Shown one piece after another: positions 1 to 14,800 of a stretch of DNA of 64,000 bases. This DNA is from Colius striatus (taxonomy: Eukaryota; Chordata; Aves; Coliiformes; Coliidae), in the NCBI RefSeq assembly GCF_028858725.1, contig NC_084768.1, forward strand, positions 4,757,853 through 4,821,852, given 5' to 3'. Positions within the stretch are counted from its first letter, which is position 1. Each line of letters starts with the position of its first letter. The position numbers were made by a program, and so were the translations under genes. Below the pieces are notes generated by a model that saw only the letters and a list, made by a program, of their open reading frames with translations, ran no database searches and had not been told where the DNA came from.

Positions 1-2689
1 ATTTTTTCAGTGCCAGTTTCCTTCCTCAATCCTTTTTTTAATTTTTGAAGTTTCAGCCAAAATTCTTCAGCCATATCTAAGAACAAGGGTAGGAGAAACA
101 GGCTTCGTCCTCACTACACTCTAGCAGCATCTCCTTGAAGGTGTGCGGCTCCTGCTCTTCCCGTCTCTGGGGGTAATAATTCTAATTGCAGGGAGAACAG
201 TGGTCTCTTCCCAGCACATGCCTGTTGCTCTGGCTGTGAAAAGTTGCCCCTGTTCTTCCTGGGGATGGGGGTAGATGTGAGATTGCTCAGCAAAGAAACA
301 CGGATGTCTCTGTGCTCTGGCAGACACTCCGTCAGACACGCACTCACCGAGGCGGCCACTACTCGCTGGACTGGTGCTTCAAAACACGTGTCTCTCCTGG
401 GGCAGCAGAAAAGAAAGGCAGTACCGGCAGGGAAAGGACAAGCCAGAGCAGGATGGATAGCTTAGGAGTACTGCGCCACTGATACAAAAGCCGTATGTGT
501 CAAAGAAACTGGACTGCAAGTAACACACAAGATGCTGCCAGCAGAAAGATCACCTCTTGGGAGATGGGAGGGGGCTAAAGCATTTCTTTAATACAACAGC
601 CTTCTTCCCAGACAGTCTGGAGATGAACTGAAGATTTCCACTCTTAGATATTATCTGCAAAAGCAACTGGGAAAGCAAACTAAATACTGATTTTTGGCCT
701 TTATTCTGTAAAGCTGACATACCAGAAGAGTACATGACAGTGCCTGACTTCATTAAAAGTGGTATTTTTGTCTTCAAGTGGGATAACAATAACAAAAATC
801 CCCAATCCTTCCTATCTTTACATTCATGTTTTGAACATGCTTTTCCTGAAAGAACCTGCAGGTCACTCTTAACAGAAAAAGCTCCAAGAACACAGGAACA
901 CAGGGTCCAAACCAAATTCAAAGCTCAAGTGTTAATATGTGAACTAAAAAGATGTAAAAAAAATGGTAATGATAGAGGTTGTGAAAATTATGGGCCTTTT
1001 TGCTATTAGCTATAATCTTTTACTACATTGTACCCAAGACACCTGAACAGGGAACTAAGCACTCGATTTCTGGGGAATCTATAGAAACAGTTTAAAAAAA
1101 AAAAGTAAGAAAGTTAATGGTTCCCAAAACCTGAAATAGCTGCCAGGGATCCCTGAACATCAGCTTCAGGGATGACTGGCAACTGAATGATGCCTGTAGC
1201 AGAGGAAGGTCACTGCCTTCATGACAAGCACTGCCTGGTGACAGAGATGTCGGCACTTCTCCAGCTGTTACCATCTTTCTCTTGCCCTTCTACTCTGCCT
1301 TTTACAGAATCTGCTAGGTGCTGTTGGCAGCACAACCTTAAAATACAGTTGGTCAACCAGTGCTTATGTGAATCCATATCCTTAAAAGGACAACGTCCCT
1401 ACTAGCTCAGGAGGCAACCACCCTATTCAGATTAAGTTGATGAGTCAATCAATTGAAATTCCCTCCTGACATCTAAATCAGAGGGGTAGGGTTGACTATA
1501 GAAAAGCAAGGGACCTAGATTAAGAAGTAAAGGGTAAACTCAAACTACCTAGTTTCTTTGTACTCCAGTAGTAGGTACATTCACTCCTAGAGAGAGTAAC
1601 AGTGGACCTAGTTGCTCAGACAAGACTCCTATCTCATTCCCTGACACAGTGTCTCACTCTCTGAAGCTCTTGCAAAAGAAATACCAAAATAGATGTTTGC
1701 ATGCCATTTCTTTGAAAGGAGAAGGCTCCAATGGTTTGCTCAGGGTTATCTAGCCAGGACAGCCAAAACCTATGCAAGTTTTCCACTGGCACAATATTCT
1801 TAGTCTCGTGTGTATTCAGTGCAAGTAGATACATATAGAGCCATGACCGTTGCTGCAAGGAAACCACCATTGCAAATGTATTTCTTTTCCTTAGAAATAT
1901 GTAAAAACTACACACCAGCCCATCACTGAAAATTATAAAGCTTGGTAACTGCACTGATAGGCTGGGGGCCTAAGAGACAAGGGAACTGCTTCCTTCTATC
2001 AGCAGCTGTATAAAGCAAAGCTGGGACGTGAAGCCTTTATGCTGGGGAGAAAGATGAAAATTATCTTCAAAACTGAAATACAAATTCCTGCTAGACCTGG
2101 ACTTTCCTCTAAGTTAATGCCAAGATGAGTTTTCTCTCAACTGAATACTTTTTGAATGATAGCTTTCAAACATTTCTCTTTTAATCCACCCAAAAATCTT
2201 CTTTGCCATTATGATTTCTAATAACTATCTATCCTGTAATTCAGAACTATTTGTCCAATTTTAGGAGTTATGCTGGGAAATAATGGAGAATGATTCCTTT
2301 GTATGATTAGCAGGCTTAGGTAAAACTCATCTTCCCTAGACAGCTGGACCTTTTAGAAATAACCAATTCCATCACACTGATATATACAAAATTTAACACA
2401 AGTCTGAAGAATTGTTTTACATTAGTGGCTAAAAACATAAAAAAGAGAAATAAAAATCAAGCACCAGTAAACAAAGTTAGGAAAAACACATACAACACAG
2501 CTTATGGATATATACCATATGCAGTTTTAAGACAGAACTAACAGCTTTTCTTTAAAAATCTTTTAGATTCAGAGAGAAATGCAACACATAATGCACATTC
2601 TTGGTATTACTAATAGGTGTATCCTTAATCACTGTTTACTTAACTAAAATATCTGAGTTTAGCACAACAAGAAATAAATATCTGCTTAC
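1..2689. other. Intron 9 and possible 3' end of ZNHIT6
   Basis: This is AT-rich sequence downstream of exon 9. Apart from the candidate terminal exon and a weak minus-strand ATTAAA at 42-37, which could serve a 3' UTR, no gene, repeat or RNA was recognised. The short open frames here look like chance. Confidence 0.6.
359..396 (-). CDS. ZNHIT6: Candidate terminal exon of ZNHIT6
   Basis: A very good acceptor (pyrimidine-rich tract ending GCTGCCCCAG) is followed by 35 nt in the required phase, encoding GETRVLKHQSSE with the shared first codon, then TAG at 361-359. Human ZNHIT6 also has about 12 residues after the same point (VKSESTKNVGNE). The model would be 274 residues. Similarity is weak. 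Competing acceptors that also give short in-phase tails lie near 2043 (stop after one residue), 1659 and 660. The true exon could also be outside the window. Confidence 0.32.
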
Positions 2690-2814
2690 CTTGGCCAAGA
2701 ATCACCATGTCATTCTTCAATGTTCTCAAGACCACAAATAACGTTGGGTACTCAATTATTACTTTGCCCTTCAAATTGTCTAGGAGGCTTCTACTGGCAT
2801 CCAGTTCATGGTAC
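2690..2814 (-). CDS. ZNHIT6: ZNHIT6 exon 9
   Basis: Encodes [20 protein letters not shown] then [20 protein letters not shown] and Q, the conserved C-terminal block of BCD1 (human YYELDPYKSLLDNLRNKVII). It is 125 nt, with a TTTAAG acceptor and a GTAAGC donor, and leaves after one base of a codon. A small terminal exon must therefore follow. Confidence 0.96.
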
Positions 2815-5800
2815 CTTAAAAATAACAGGGAGGTTTATTTTGGATTTTAATACCACCAAGGACATAATGTATACTTTCTGAAAAAAAGAAGGAAAAAAAA
2901 GAGAAAGAAAAGCTTTCTGGCAATTCACAGGCTTTTCAGATGGTATCATAATCAGAAGAACTATCTTATGATGCATCTTATGGATGCATCAAGAAGAGTG
3001 TGGCCAGCAGGTCAAAGGAGGTTCTTCTGCCCCTCTACTCTGCTCTGCTGAGGCCTCATCTGGAGTCCTGTGTCCATTTCTGGGCTCCTCAGCTCAAGAG
3101 GGACAGAGAACTGCTGGAGAGAGGCCAGCACAGGGCCACCAAGATGATCACAGGACTGGAACATCTTTCATACGAGGAAAGGCTGCGGGAACTGGGGCTG
3201 TTTAGTCTGGAGAAGAGGAGACTGAGGGGGGATCTTATTAACATTTATAAATACCTAAAGGGTGGGTGTCAGGAGGTTGGGACATCCCTTTTTTCTATAG
3301 TAGCCAGCAACAGGACAAAGGGTGATGGGATGAAGCTGGAACACAAAAAGTTCCACTTAAATATAAGAAAAAACTATTTCACTGTGAGGGTCAGGGAGCC
3401 CTGGCACAGGCTGCCCAGAGGGGGTGTGGAGGCTCCTTCCTTGGAGGTCTTCAAGACCCGCCTGGACACGTTCCTGTGTGACCTGATCTAGGTGACCCTG
3501 CTTCTGCAGGGGGTTGGACTGGATGATCTCTAAAGGTCCCTTCCAACCCCTGCCATTCTGTGATTCTATGACTCAAACTACATATCCATAATTGTTAAAA
3601 AACCCTCCTAACATCTACAAACAACAGAACCAAAGTAAAATTTCTCTAAAGGTTGAAATGTTTCATTGGGTCTTAAAAAAATATCTTTACCAAAATCAGA
3701 TGTAGACACAGGATTATCAAAATGGATATATTTACCAAAATCTGACTCTAAATTAAGCATAAGACTTAATGTTCTATCTATGGGCTTTAATATTACAGGT
3801 TTAATTCACATGCTTAGTAGTGTATCTTATTTATCACATTTGCTTATGAATTATCAGTGAAGTACTGGAAAGCATGTCTGAACAATGAGTAAAGTGAAGG
3901 CAGATTGCAAGCACTTGGAGCTCTGTCTTTGTGGAAGTAGAGGCTCTCAGAACATCGAGGCAATGACTTCTAGAAGGTGGTACAACACTTTGATTCACAC
4001 CCAAGCAAATCTCTGCTAACAACACCATCTGCAAGAAACTCCCTGCAGAAATCCCCACCTGTGTGGGTGCTACAAGAGGCACGTGACTTGGACGCACAGT
4101 ACTTGCCCAGAAAAGGGCTCCTCTTCACCCCAGAGGGTGAATCCAGGTACAGAATAAATGATGTCACAGTAATAAAAAGTAAACTGAGCATCTTCTCCAC
4201 AATTATATCCTAGAACTGTAACATTCTCTCCTAGCTTCCTAACTGAAAACCTGGATGTAGGATTTTGGGGAAAGGAAGGATATTTCAAAGACCTCTGAAA
4301 GAGAAACTCCGCTGCTTTCACTTGATATAACTGTGGCATCCAACAGATGCTCTGATATGATTACACTGCAATCCCAGTTATGCAATTCTTTCTGTAATCA
4401 GTATTATTAAATTACTACTAAACTATTGTATCAGTTAAAAGGCAAATGAAAGGCAAACAAAAATATACTGTAGGCAATAAGTGGAGTATTTCCCATAGCT
4501 GCACTGCCTCCTCTGATCATTAACATATTATGCAGTTGGGTTTTCTTTTGCCAAAACCAACACTGGATGGGTGGAGGAAATTATATACTTTACGATTTAC
4601 AGTAATGTGATTAAGAACAGTACATCAGAGGAGTTAGCACACAAGATGAATATTGAAGGCAAAACAGGACTTGAGTTCTTGGGATTTGAGGGAAATTTAG
4701 TTTGAGCAAAAACTATTTCTTTCTCATATTCAGCTTCAATCATCATGAAAATATTTGGTTTCATGTTTCTCTCAACCCAGAGTAATTATGACCTCTTCTT
4801 ACTGAAACCCTTTAAAAGGAGTAACAGTATATTACATTTCTTGTTGAATGAATGCATTCATAACTTGTGGATTAACACACATGAACAGAAACATATTTAT
4901 TGCTTTATTTACAGTACTCTAAATGCAAAGTATGGCAATACCTTTCGGTTGGCAAGGACCTCAACACATTCTTTTCTGGTTAAGCAAACATTTACCACCA
5001 AGAGGCCAAAGTAATTCACATGCCACAATACACTTTCCATTATCTCATGTTTTAGACAAAACATCTTTAGCGTCCAGCTTGGCATAAGATAAAACAGTTG
5101 TACTTAAAACTATTTTATGATAGTAAATTACTGAAGTGTTAGATCACTGAGTCAGAGCTTTATCTTTTTTGTGTTTAAAGTAAATTTTATTGGTTGACAG
5201 TGACAGAGAAAACATCCAAGTTTTTAGGGCATAATGTGGACTGTAAACTTCAGGGAGAATATAACAAAGGAGATTAATGCTTCTCAGTTTTACACTTTGC
5301 TGTTACTGTCTGTGCTGTCAAACAGACCCGTCTTCCACGTTTACATACAAGTGCAGGTTGAGGTTTTCATCTAATCCACTTGCCAACCTCTTGTCTATCA
5401 TGCTTGAAAGATCTCAAAAGAAAACTAATACTTGTCGCTCAGTTCCAAAGTCTTAATACAGGACTGTTCTGTATCACTAGGACTGCGCAGCCTGCTCGGT
5501 AAGAAGCTGCAATCTTCTTCAGGCCCTTCCTTCGCTGTGACAACCTAGTAAAATGAATGACAATCAGGCTGAGTCTGTCCCTTCACTCACGACTCTTCCA
5601 AGCTCCAGAGACAGTTGCAAGAACCAACCTAACTGAGGCTGTTATCCTAAATAAGCTCCATCAGCTTGTCATGACAGGATGGATTGGAAGCTAAGCCTGG
5701 CTCCCAGTGAAATGTCCATTCTGAGACAGGCCATTCACTGCCTTACACCCCCATCTTTACATCTTTCTTTTAAACCCTCCTCCTGCTTTCTCTTTTCTCC

Positions 5801-8800
5801 CACTGCCCAGTTCATATAAATTCTGTGCTATGGCCTCCCAATCCCCCTACTGAGTGGGACTTCTCTTCACACCCTTCCCTCTCAATCTTCTTTACTCCCT
5901 GTATTTACTTGTCACACATTTTCTCTCCCCCTTCCATACATTCCCTCAGCCTCCTTTTCCAGCACTCTTTGGACATGCTCATGGGCATGAAGCAAGAAAT
6001 AGGCCTGGAATTTTTCTTAACAAGACAATTTCATTTATAAGGACCACAGAGACAATCTTGGCAGAAAACAGCTTTTGATTTGAGCTGGAATGAAATAACC
6101 ATAACTGCTTTTTAAAGGACAAGAATTAAATAAAATTTGCCTGCCAGCAGGCAGTTTAAAAGCCTACAAAAATTGTGACAATTGAAAATATTTAACAGGA
6201 CTCAGCAATCCCACATTGGTTCCCATAAAAAAACCTGTTACAGTTGCTCTACAAATGGCTTTGTTACCTTTCACAAAATGCCAAAATTAATGTGGCTCTG
6301 CGTGTCTGATAGCATCTATGAGTTTCTCCAAAGGACAGTTTCATTATCTATAGTTATTCCACCACCTTCCAGGAATTCAACAATTCAGTCTCCTAATCTG
6401 TCTCCCACAGGCAGGAATGCTGTATTAGGTCACTGCATCACAACAAGCTCCCCTCAAATGGAGCCTGTGGCTATCACTGCAGTGGCGTAACTTGTCTCCA
6501 CGAATTCAGACAGCAGGAAATTCCCTGCTGATCAGGTTTTCCTGAATGGCATCTACAGGAACTTTGATTTTAATAATAAAGAAAAATCTGCAATCTGGAA
6601 TTAAAGATAAATTGTAACCATGTTATTTCTTTAGTCTTCTAGACACTGAGAAGAGAACAAACAAGTTTTAACCATCTAAACAATTGTAAATATTACTAAA
6701 ATGCGTATTTGGATAATGACATAATTTTCCTGTGAGAGAGATCAACCAAACCCCTCGCACATATTTTAAACAAAGATGATTTTTCTTCCTAGAACTGAGT
6801 GGAAACATCGAGGTATTTACTTGGCATAATTCAGATACAATAAATCATGCTATCTGCTTTGGGCCTAAGCCTAAAAATCCACCATCAAAACTTCTGCTAA
6901 CTTATGGGAAGAAAGAAGGTATTTCCACCCCCCAAACAAAAGAAGGTAGCATTTCCTAGGTATCTGCATTTGCCTAGACAAGAGCAAAGACTGGGTACAG
7001 CATTTAAAGTCTCTCCAAAGTACTCATTCTGAAGTGCTGCAGCACAGCAAAGATAATAACTAACAGATGGACTTTCATTCCTAAGTGGTGAATAAGCTCT
7101 TCGTGTGGTTATGATTTGGTGAACATGGAAGTAGTGAAATGCACTCTTGAATTAGGTATGAAAGGAAAGTTATATGGCAGAAAGTGAACACAATGTATTG
7201 AAATAATATGCAATTCTTACACTTAACTCTTGTCACTAGAATTCTGACATTCCAGAAATCTGGAACACAGTGAAGTTTGTAAGAAACTTCATGTGTGAAA
7301 AAGAATTAGAAAAGTCAACAAGCAAAAAAGCACAGACTTTAGAAACAACAACAAAAAAAGCAAATTAGTTGCCCTAACACTTCCTTCGTAACCAGTTCTT
7401 ATCAATAGCCAAACAATATGAAAGACTACTCTGCTTGAACACTCTTTTAAGTTGAGGGGACATAAAACAAGGCCAAGTTAATACTTTAATATTAAAAAAG
7501 ATATGTACAATTTACAAAAATATTTTAAAACTTGCTCCTCCTTGGTCTACAGTTTTCCTCTTGTTCCAAGACCTCCATAGTTTGCCTCAAGAACTGTTTA
7601 CTAATGCCTCCTCCATGCTGTTGATACTTGCATAGCTCAACTTGTATCAATACAGACCAGATGCCTGTCCAATCCCTTTTCCAGTCAGAGCCTCATTTTA
7701 AGTAACTTTTCCATCACACATGTCCTTTTTCTAAAAAAAAAAAAAAAAAAAAAGGAAAATTTGGGCAAGAAGCCTCCTCTCATGAACCTCTTGGCCTGTA
7801 AGTTCTGCTGGGATCCAACTAAAAAGGCACACGAGGAAGAGTTGCGAGTGCACCAGGAAAGCATTTCAGACAGCATTTCAGACCAGGAAAGCATTTCAAG
7901 ACTCTCCTGGACATGTTCCTAAGCAACCTGATGTAGGTGAACCTGCTTCTGCAGGGCGGTTGGACCAGATGATCTCTAAAGGTCCCTTCCAATCGCTGCC
8001 ATTCTATGATTCTGTGATTCTATTCTGCAACATCATTGTTTCCTACATATACCTACATACACAGAACACATAAAGGGACTTCCAAATAACAAGGAAACCA
8101 TGAAGCTGTTCCTTCTCCTTGCCGTATTTCTGCCACAGATCATACTCAAAGACTGCAGTAAGATAAGCTGTGACAATGCAGTTTCCTCTCTTACAGGCTG
8201 CAAGAAGCCCTTTTGGTAGGGAAATCTATGAACTGCTGAAAACTAAAATGTAACATGGGTAAAGTGTAAAATGGGACACCCTCCCCCCCACCTGAACAAA
8301 CCAAAATCCTACAAACCCCCTCTTGTAGTTCAGTAAGTTAAATGACTACAGGAGGAAAAAAAGAAGTAACACTCAGGTGAAGACAGCAGGAACATCAGTT
8401 GTGACCTAAAATTATTTGGCACAATAGCATATGTCCAGAAGGACTTCAGGGTTTGCTCACTTTTACCCTAGAAAATACACAAAACAGTTAATGGAAAGAA
8501 GTGATAAGCAAAATAAGACTAGAAGTATGTCACTGGAGAAGCACAAAGGCTGTCCTTGTTTAAACCTCTTGAGAATGAGGCAGTTGCACAAAGAAAAACA
8601 CAGTAAAAGTTGTTTAATGACAATCATGGAAAAAATATATCAATTGATGGCAAAACCCATAAGGCAGATAAAGCATCTGCTGCAACAATTTAGTAGACTG
8701 AGCATTAGGAGTGATGTGGTAAAAGGATTCAGGACATACAATAGTGATTAACTGAAGTACAAACCATTCTGCATCTTCTAGTTATGGAAGAAAGTACGAC

Positions 8801-11800
8801 AAAACAGAAGGAAAATGTGAAACCAGCAAATGTCAGTTTCTTGGACCAGTAAAATTTGGTTCAAAGAGTATAGAAGTGATACTACATTTCAAGAAAGCAA
8901 ATACTTTCCCCATCTCATAAGACATAATGAAAAGTAACAAAATCCAGCAGCAAGCAAAGATGATATAATTCAAGTGCATCAGGACAACAGTCCTTTATTT
9001 ATACAGGAATTTACTTGCTTTGTGAAGCCAGGCAGCTTTACAAACTGCTCAGAAGCTCAGGGTTTACAAAGTAGTATAGGTATAGAGCAGACATACTGGA
9101 AAAGGGTACATCACAGTCATGTAAGGCTACTGAATGACCCAGATAAAGAATGAAAACAGACTAATGAGTTTATGATAGCCAGAAGGCCTAAAGAAAACAT
9201 AATATTTCACAAGGGAAAAGTTAATAAAAAGAGAGTGAGTTGACTACTGAAAAGGAATGCCTGAAGTTTCAAAATCTGAAAAGATATTAGTGGCATCTCT
9301 AGTACAAGTGAAAGCCATGGGTGGTTCCTCAAAAATGCAGAGAAGTCAAAGTATGTAACTTGTACCGTTAATACAATATTGGCATGATCATGAAGAAAAA
9401 GCCAATGCCTTAAGTCTACCTTAATTACAGTACTCTGTTACACAGCCTCATGAAACATCACTGTATACAATTTTAGAGTTGGGGGGTGTACCAAGGAATA
9501 CCAAAGGACATGATGAAAAATCTTTAATACTTCAGAGATCTAATAGGTCAAATCTTAGTTCAAGAATTAACATAAGCAAGCAATGCACTGATAAAAATAA
9601 ACAGTAATACAAAACTGAGGAGAAACCAGTCCTTATAACTCAGTAATACTTTTGTTATTAAAGTTGGGTTAATCTAATGAACCTCCACTTCAGGAAGAGG
9701 AAGAACTGATATTTAATTTCAGATCCCTACATGACAAATCCTAATGTCCAAATCTAGCTCACGTGGAGATAGTCTGAATACGTCTAACACTCTGTACTAA
9801 GCGGTGGGAACATATCCACAAATTTATCCTTATTTGCACGGGAATCACAGAGGCATAAACCTTCCATTAAGGGGTTACTAATGCTTTACAATGAAAAGGA
9901 AAAGCTATGAAATAAAGGAAAATTATTTTCTTGGCAAACAAGCAGGAAGGTCAATTCCCTTCTTGGCGAGGTTGAAACAATCAGCCCTAGCTCATTTCCG
10001 TCAAGAAAGAGAAAAAACACAGGGATTCCCCTTTGGCAGCATCAGGAGGAAATAACAGGTTTTTTCCTTCCTGACTGGAACACAAAGAGGTTCTCCTCTA
10101 CTCCGCCTTGGGGAAAACACTCATGGCTACACTGCCATGCTACACTGCAGTGCTGCAGCTTCCAAGTTCAGTCTATCACTTCGGGCAAACAAGTTTGTCT
10201 CTTTGCTCCTTAAGCCTCTTACTCAGCTTTCCCATGCTGCCTGGTCCCCAAAACTGAGAAACTCAGCTCATTTTAATTCAGCATCTCACTGTGTCTCTTC
10301 CAAGAAACTACCAGAAAATCCTCTTTTTCTTTCAGAAAAAAATATTTTACTAGCAACCCAGAGAGACAGAGCTGCATTGAACTCCTCCATATATCTCACA
10401 AGTTAGTCTGGAATAGGACAAATGCGTTGAACATTATTTCTGCTCTACTGTCCATTTTTACCAGCTCCCTCCCCCACCCAAAGGGCAACAGATCATTCAA
10501 CTGGGTTTTTCCAAATACAATCTTTTCTTGGACTTCATGGCATGTTTACTTGCTTTTCAAGTATGCCTTACATGTGCCTGCTACACAGTATACAGGCTTC
10601 CACGGAGCATTTTCCGTACTACACATATGTTACATAGTGCCTACCTTCAGGCAAGTTCCTTTCAGCTCCCTAGTAGAGAGAGCAGGCTGCAGCAAACTGC
10701 AAAACTTGTTCTTGAAATAGCCTCTCCTATGTGCACATTTCCTCAGAGACAGGAGAAAACTTGCCTACACCACACATGCTGCTCCTATCCTTCAAGCCCA
10801 GTTATGGTGCAGGAAAGAGGCCACTGTGTACAGTTTTCATCATGTTTTAGAATTTAGAGGCTGCCCAACTGCTTTGCCAGCACGAAGGATTCGAAGGTCT
10901 TTAGGTCTGCCTGTGGTGCTTACAGAACCCCACTAGATGACTAGACTGAACATACCACTGGCTGAAGCCAACACTGACATTTTCATTGTTATCTTGTCCT
11001 TCATTTCTTTCATGTACTCACATAGTCATCCTCTGTAAGTGGTCTCAATCTATCTTGCTGCAATATAGACAGCAGAATTTTGGAGCAGAGGCTATAATCT
11101 CAAACAAAACTTTGTGCAATGGATCTCTCAGTCAGCAGCTCTCTAGTTGGGACACTCCAGAAACCCTAATGCAGTGTCATTAATTACAAAACAGTTCATC
11201 CAAAAGAATTCAGCACGGATTACAAAACGCTGGATTGTTACTTTAAAAAACAGGCGCCCACTGGTTCATAAAGGAATCCCTTTCAAGAAAAAAAAGGAAT
11301 AATTGCTCAAGATACTAAGATGGACAAATTCTGTGTTTCTTTGGATTAATCCCCAAAATCTTCTCAAAGGTCAAGGAACTGTAGTCAGACATCATAAACA
11401 TTCAGCTGTGCATACTACGAATTCAGACCATACATACACTCAGCACTGACTGGTTTTCTGCTTTCCAGCTAGGTTGTGTAATACAGGATTTCAATGAAAA
11501 ACGTACGTAGATAGGAAGGAAAAGTGACTATTTTTTTACAGTAAAAGCTGGCATCTGCTGCTCTGCATGGCTTTTGTGAGCAGAGACACTGATGTTCAGA
11601 CAAAGGAGGAGCATGTGAAAAATTACACTGGAATGGCTGCAGTAACAAGACTAGAAAGTCTGAAATTACAAGAAAAACGTAACGAAGTGTTCAGTAAGAA
11701 AAGCTGAACTTTTAATTAAAAACCCCCACAAAATAAATCCCAACACTCTGGGAAAAAACAGCAGCAAGCGTTAATACACAGGAGTACTGTGTTTAAAAAA

Positions 11801-14800
11801 CAGACGCCAGACTGAATTCTATTTCCCCTTGAACCGTACAAAGTCGCCAGAGCCTGACTGCAGTTGTGCAGTGAAGAATGACTATTGTAAGCTAGCTCCC
11901 TGCTTTTGAAAGCTGGCAGAGCTGCTTTTGTGCCAGCTGCTGTGAGCTAGAGAGGAGTAATGAATTCTACTGTCAATCTTTTGCTTGGCATAGGTTAAAG
12001 CCAGCTTGGGGTCTGTTCCAACTCATGCCAAGGCCAGCAGTTCAGACAGGGATTTGTATCCTTAATTCCTGTCTCATGTATACCACATACTACACAAATG
12101 CGAAAAGAAATTGCTTCCTAAATAAGACTAGAGAATCTTAAATGAACCACCCCATGCTTTTCAACATTTGCAAAAAATGCAGGAGAGGAAATAATGCCTG
12201 AAACGTCCCTACAGTAGCCCATTTGTTTTGTTAGACGACGTAGTACTTTTGAAATGAGGTCATAATGGGATGATAAAAATAACCAACTCACGCACCACAT
12301 TAATAGCAGTGACTTTTAAAAGCCACTGAGTTACGTATGAAAAGCAAAAAGCAAAGACTACAAACTCTGTTGGTTTTACCTGGTTATTCACAAATAATAA
12401 TGCAGAAGGAAATGCCTTAGGAAGACAATACAAAAAAATTAAGGAAAACACTAACACGATCAGTATTAATCCGATCTTAAAATCACTGACAAAAAAAGGT
12501 ATCTAAAAGACATTTCTAATGACAGAAAAATAACCTAATGTAAATACTACATTTAAAAATAGTTGCTTCCACTACATTTGTATGACTCTTTGAATTCTAA
12601 GCCCGTTGGCATATTTGCACACAGTAAAGAAAAAAAAACTTACTTCATCTTTCTAAATCTATTACTGTGACTACTGCGATCTACTCATGTGATCTAACCC
12701 TTAGTTATTTAAAAACAATAGACTACAAAAGAAAATTCTCTTTGAGCACAGAACTCAGTCATCCAAGGAAATAACTCTCATTTCTGCCAGCTGATCTTGA
12801 GACAGGGAAGTGCTCCAAAATTACTAACATCATCCAGCCTTCTGGGAAGCAACCGCATTGGATCACTTAGAGCAAAATAAGTGTTCGCAGCCATAAAGCA
12901 ATGGTATTTAGTAGAGAAGAATCTCTGATACTTGTTTAGCAGATTTTTTTCACTGTGGTCCAGAAGAATTAAGTGACAAACATGCCAGTATTCTCATGTG
13001 CACCAGTCAATGTCACCAACAGAGAGTAAGAAAGCCCCTTGATGTTGGAATGGGTACAAAAATGCTTTTGATATTTCTGTCTGAGTAACTGAAGCCTGAG
13101 TTGTACCAGTGCTACTGATATAAAAACCACTGCTACAACTGATTCTATATGGATCCCTGTATGGTGTGGCAGTTTTGCAACGGGGAAGCTACAGGATACA
13201 GGCTGGTATTGCTCTGTACTCTGTCTCCTTGAAAGATATAGTCTGCTGAAAGCAGCGGGCTTTTTAAAGCTTTGAAGGCCAACCAGACTGCATCTTCCAG
13301 GCACCTAAATACTCTGTCAGTGCTTACCCATATCTTCCAATCTCCAAAAGTCTTCTACACCTACTTAGTCTGAAACAATGTTCACCTGCCATTCTGAATG
13401 TATTAATAAGCAAACCAAGAAAGTTGCTATGTAAAAGATCTAACATTGATATTTACAAAAGCACTATTTTTCAATTTCAGTAAACTAAACGCATGTGATA
13501 AAGACAGGCAACTACCTAAACTAGATCTAGGCAAGATGTTACTGAACCTAGTAAGAGAGATATAAAGTTTGTGTTAAATCTTAACCCTATTAAGATTTAA
13601 TTAATTGTCTTTTAGATTAAAATATCTACTGCAAACCAAGCCTGTGGCAGTTAATTCTCTTTTAGAAACAGGATCACCTTATACAATAAGGATGAGTGAG
13701 CAACAAACATCTGTAGGTACAGAAAACCCAAACTCTGACTGCTAATGAAAAAACCAATTGATCATTAACTTACTTGTAACCAACATCAAGGGTCTGTTGG
13801 ATTTAGGAATTCTTTTTAGGGGGTTGTTTTTTTGGGGTTTTTTTTTTGGTTTTTGGGTTTTTGTTTGCTATATAATGTCTAATAAGGCAATTCTCAGGAA
13901 AACAAGAAGGTGCATTTCCCAAATCAGATTGTATAATTTGGCAGTTGTGCCGACCCTTTCCTTAGTGGAAAAAGCGATACTCTTACCATATGAAGTCACT
14001 TTCAAGGCATCCCAAATAAAGGACTGAAGACAGTCAGGACATTAATTTATCCTGAAGAAAGAAAAGACTACTTTATAAAAGAATGTAGACTGTAAAAATC
14101 ATCCAAGAGGCAGCAGTTAAACCTTTCTTGGAATAGTTACAGCTGAGGAATGGACATCAACTAAATATTGCGTAACAGGTGATACAGGCAAGCATCACCA
14201 AACCAAAAACTATTATAACCTATTCAAAGGCAGATTCTTTTCCAAACCAAGGTTTTAAAGCAAGAAGACAGTTGTGTAACACAAGTTTTTTTAAATCCTC
14301 CTTCATAAGATTCCTTACAAAGTAAGTGCAGTTAATGAGAACACTACCAAGTGGTGTAACAGTCACAATGCTCTAAGTGTTGGGTGACAGGTAGGGAGGA
14401 GAGGACGTGAAGAGAGATTATGCTTTAGGTTACTCCAAGTAACTGTGGAGTGCTATTAATTCATACTGAAAGTAATTCTCACAAGCTGGTTACAAAGTTC
14501 TCTAAGAACTGTCACCACTGATGATAAAAGGCATCTAGCAGGAAGAAAGGAAGCACCATGTTGTTTGGCAGCTATCCACGATATCTGCACACCAGCAGAT
14601 TTATCCAGCTGCTCTCTGAAGTTCTGCAGGACTCCTGTGAGGAAGCAGAAGTCTGTGCTAACTTGGCTAAGTTATATTTCTGGAGAAAGAAAAAATAATA
14701 AGAAAAAAAGAAAAAAATTTAAAGCATTCTGCAAAGGACCTTCAAACTAAAAGGGTCTTTGCTGCGAAACAGAGAAAACAGCCAAAACTAAACCACAAGC

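Noticed and set aside
3000-3491. 163-codon plus-strand frame as a host gene
   Set aside because: The protein is the C-terminal end of CR1 ORF2, and the DNA continues into the CR1 3' UTR and terminal repeats.
4070-4339. 89-codon minus-strand open frame
   Set aside because: Overlaps two other open frames on the same strand and one on the opposite strand, and has no recognisable motif or ZNHIT6 similarity.
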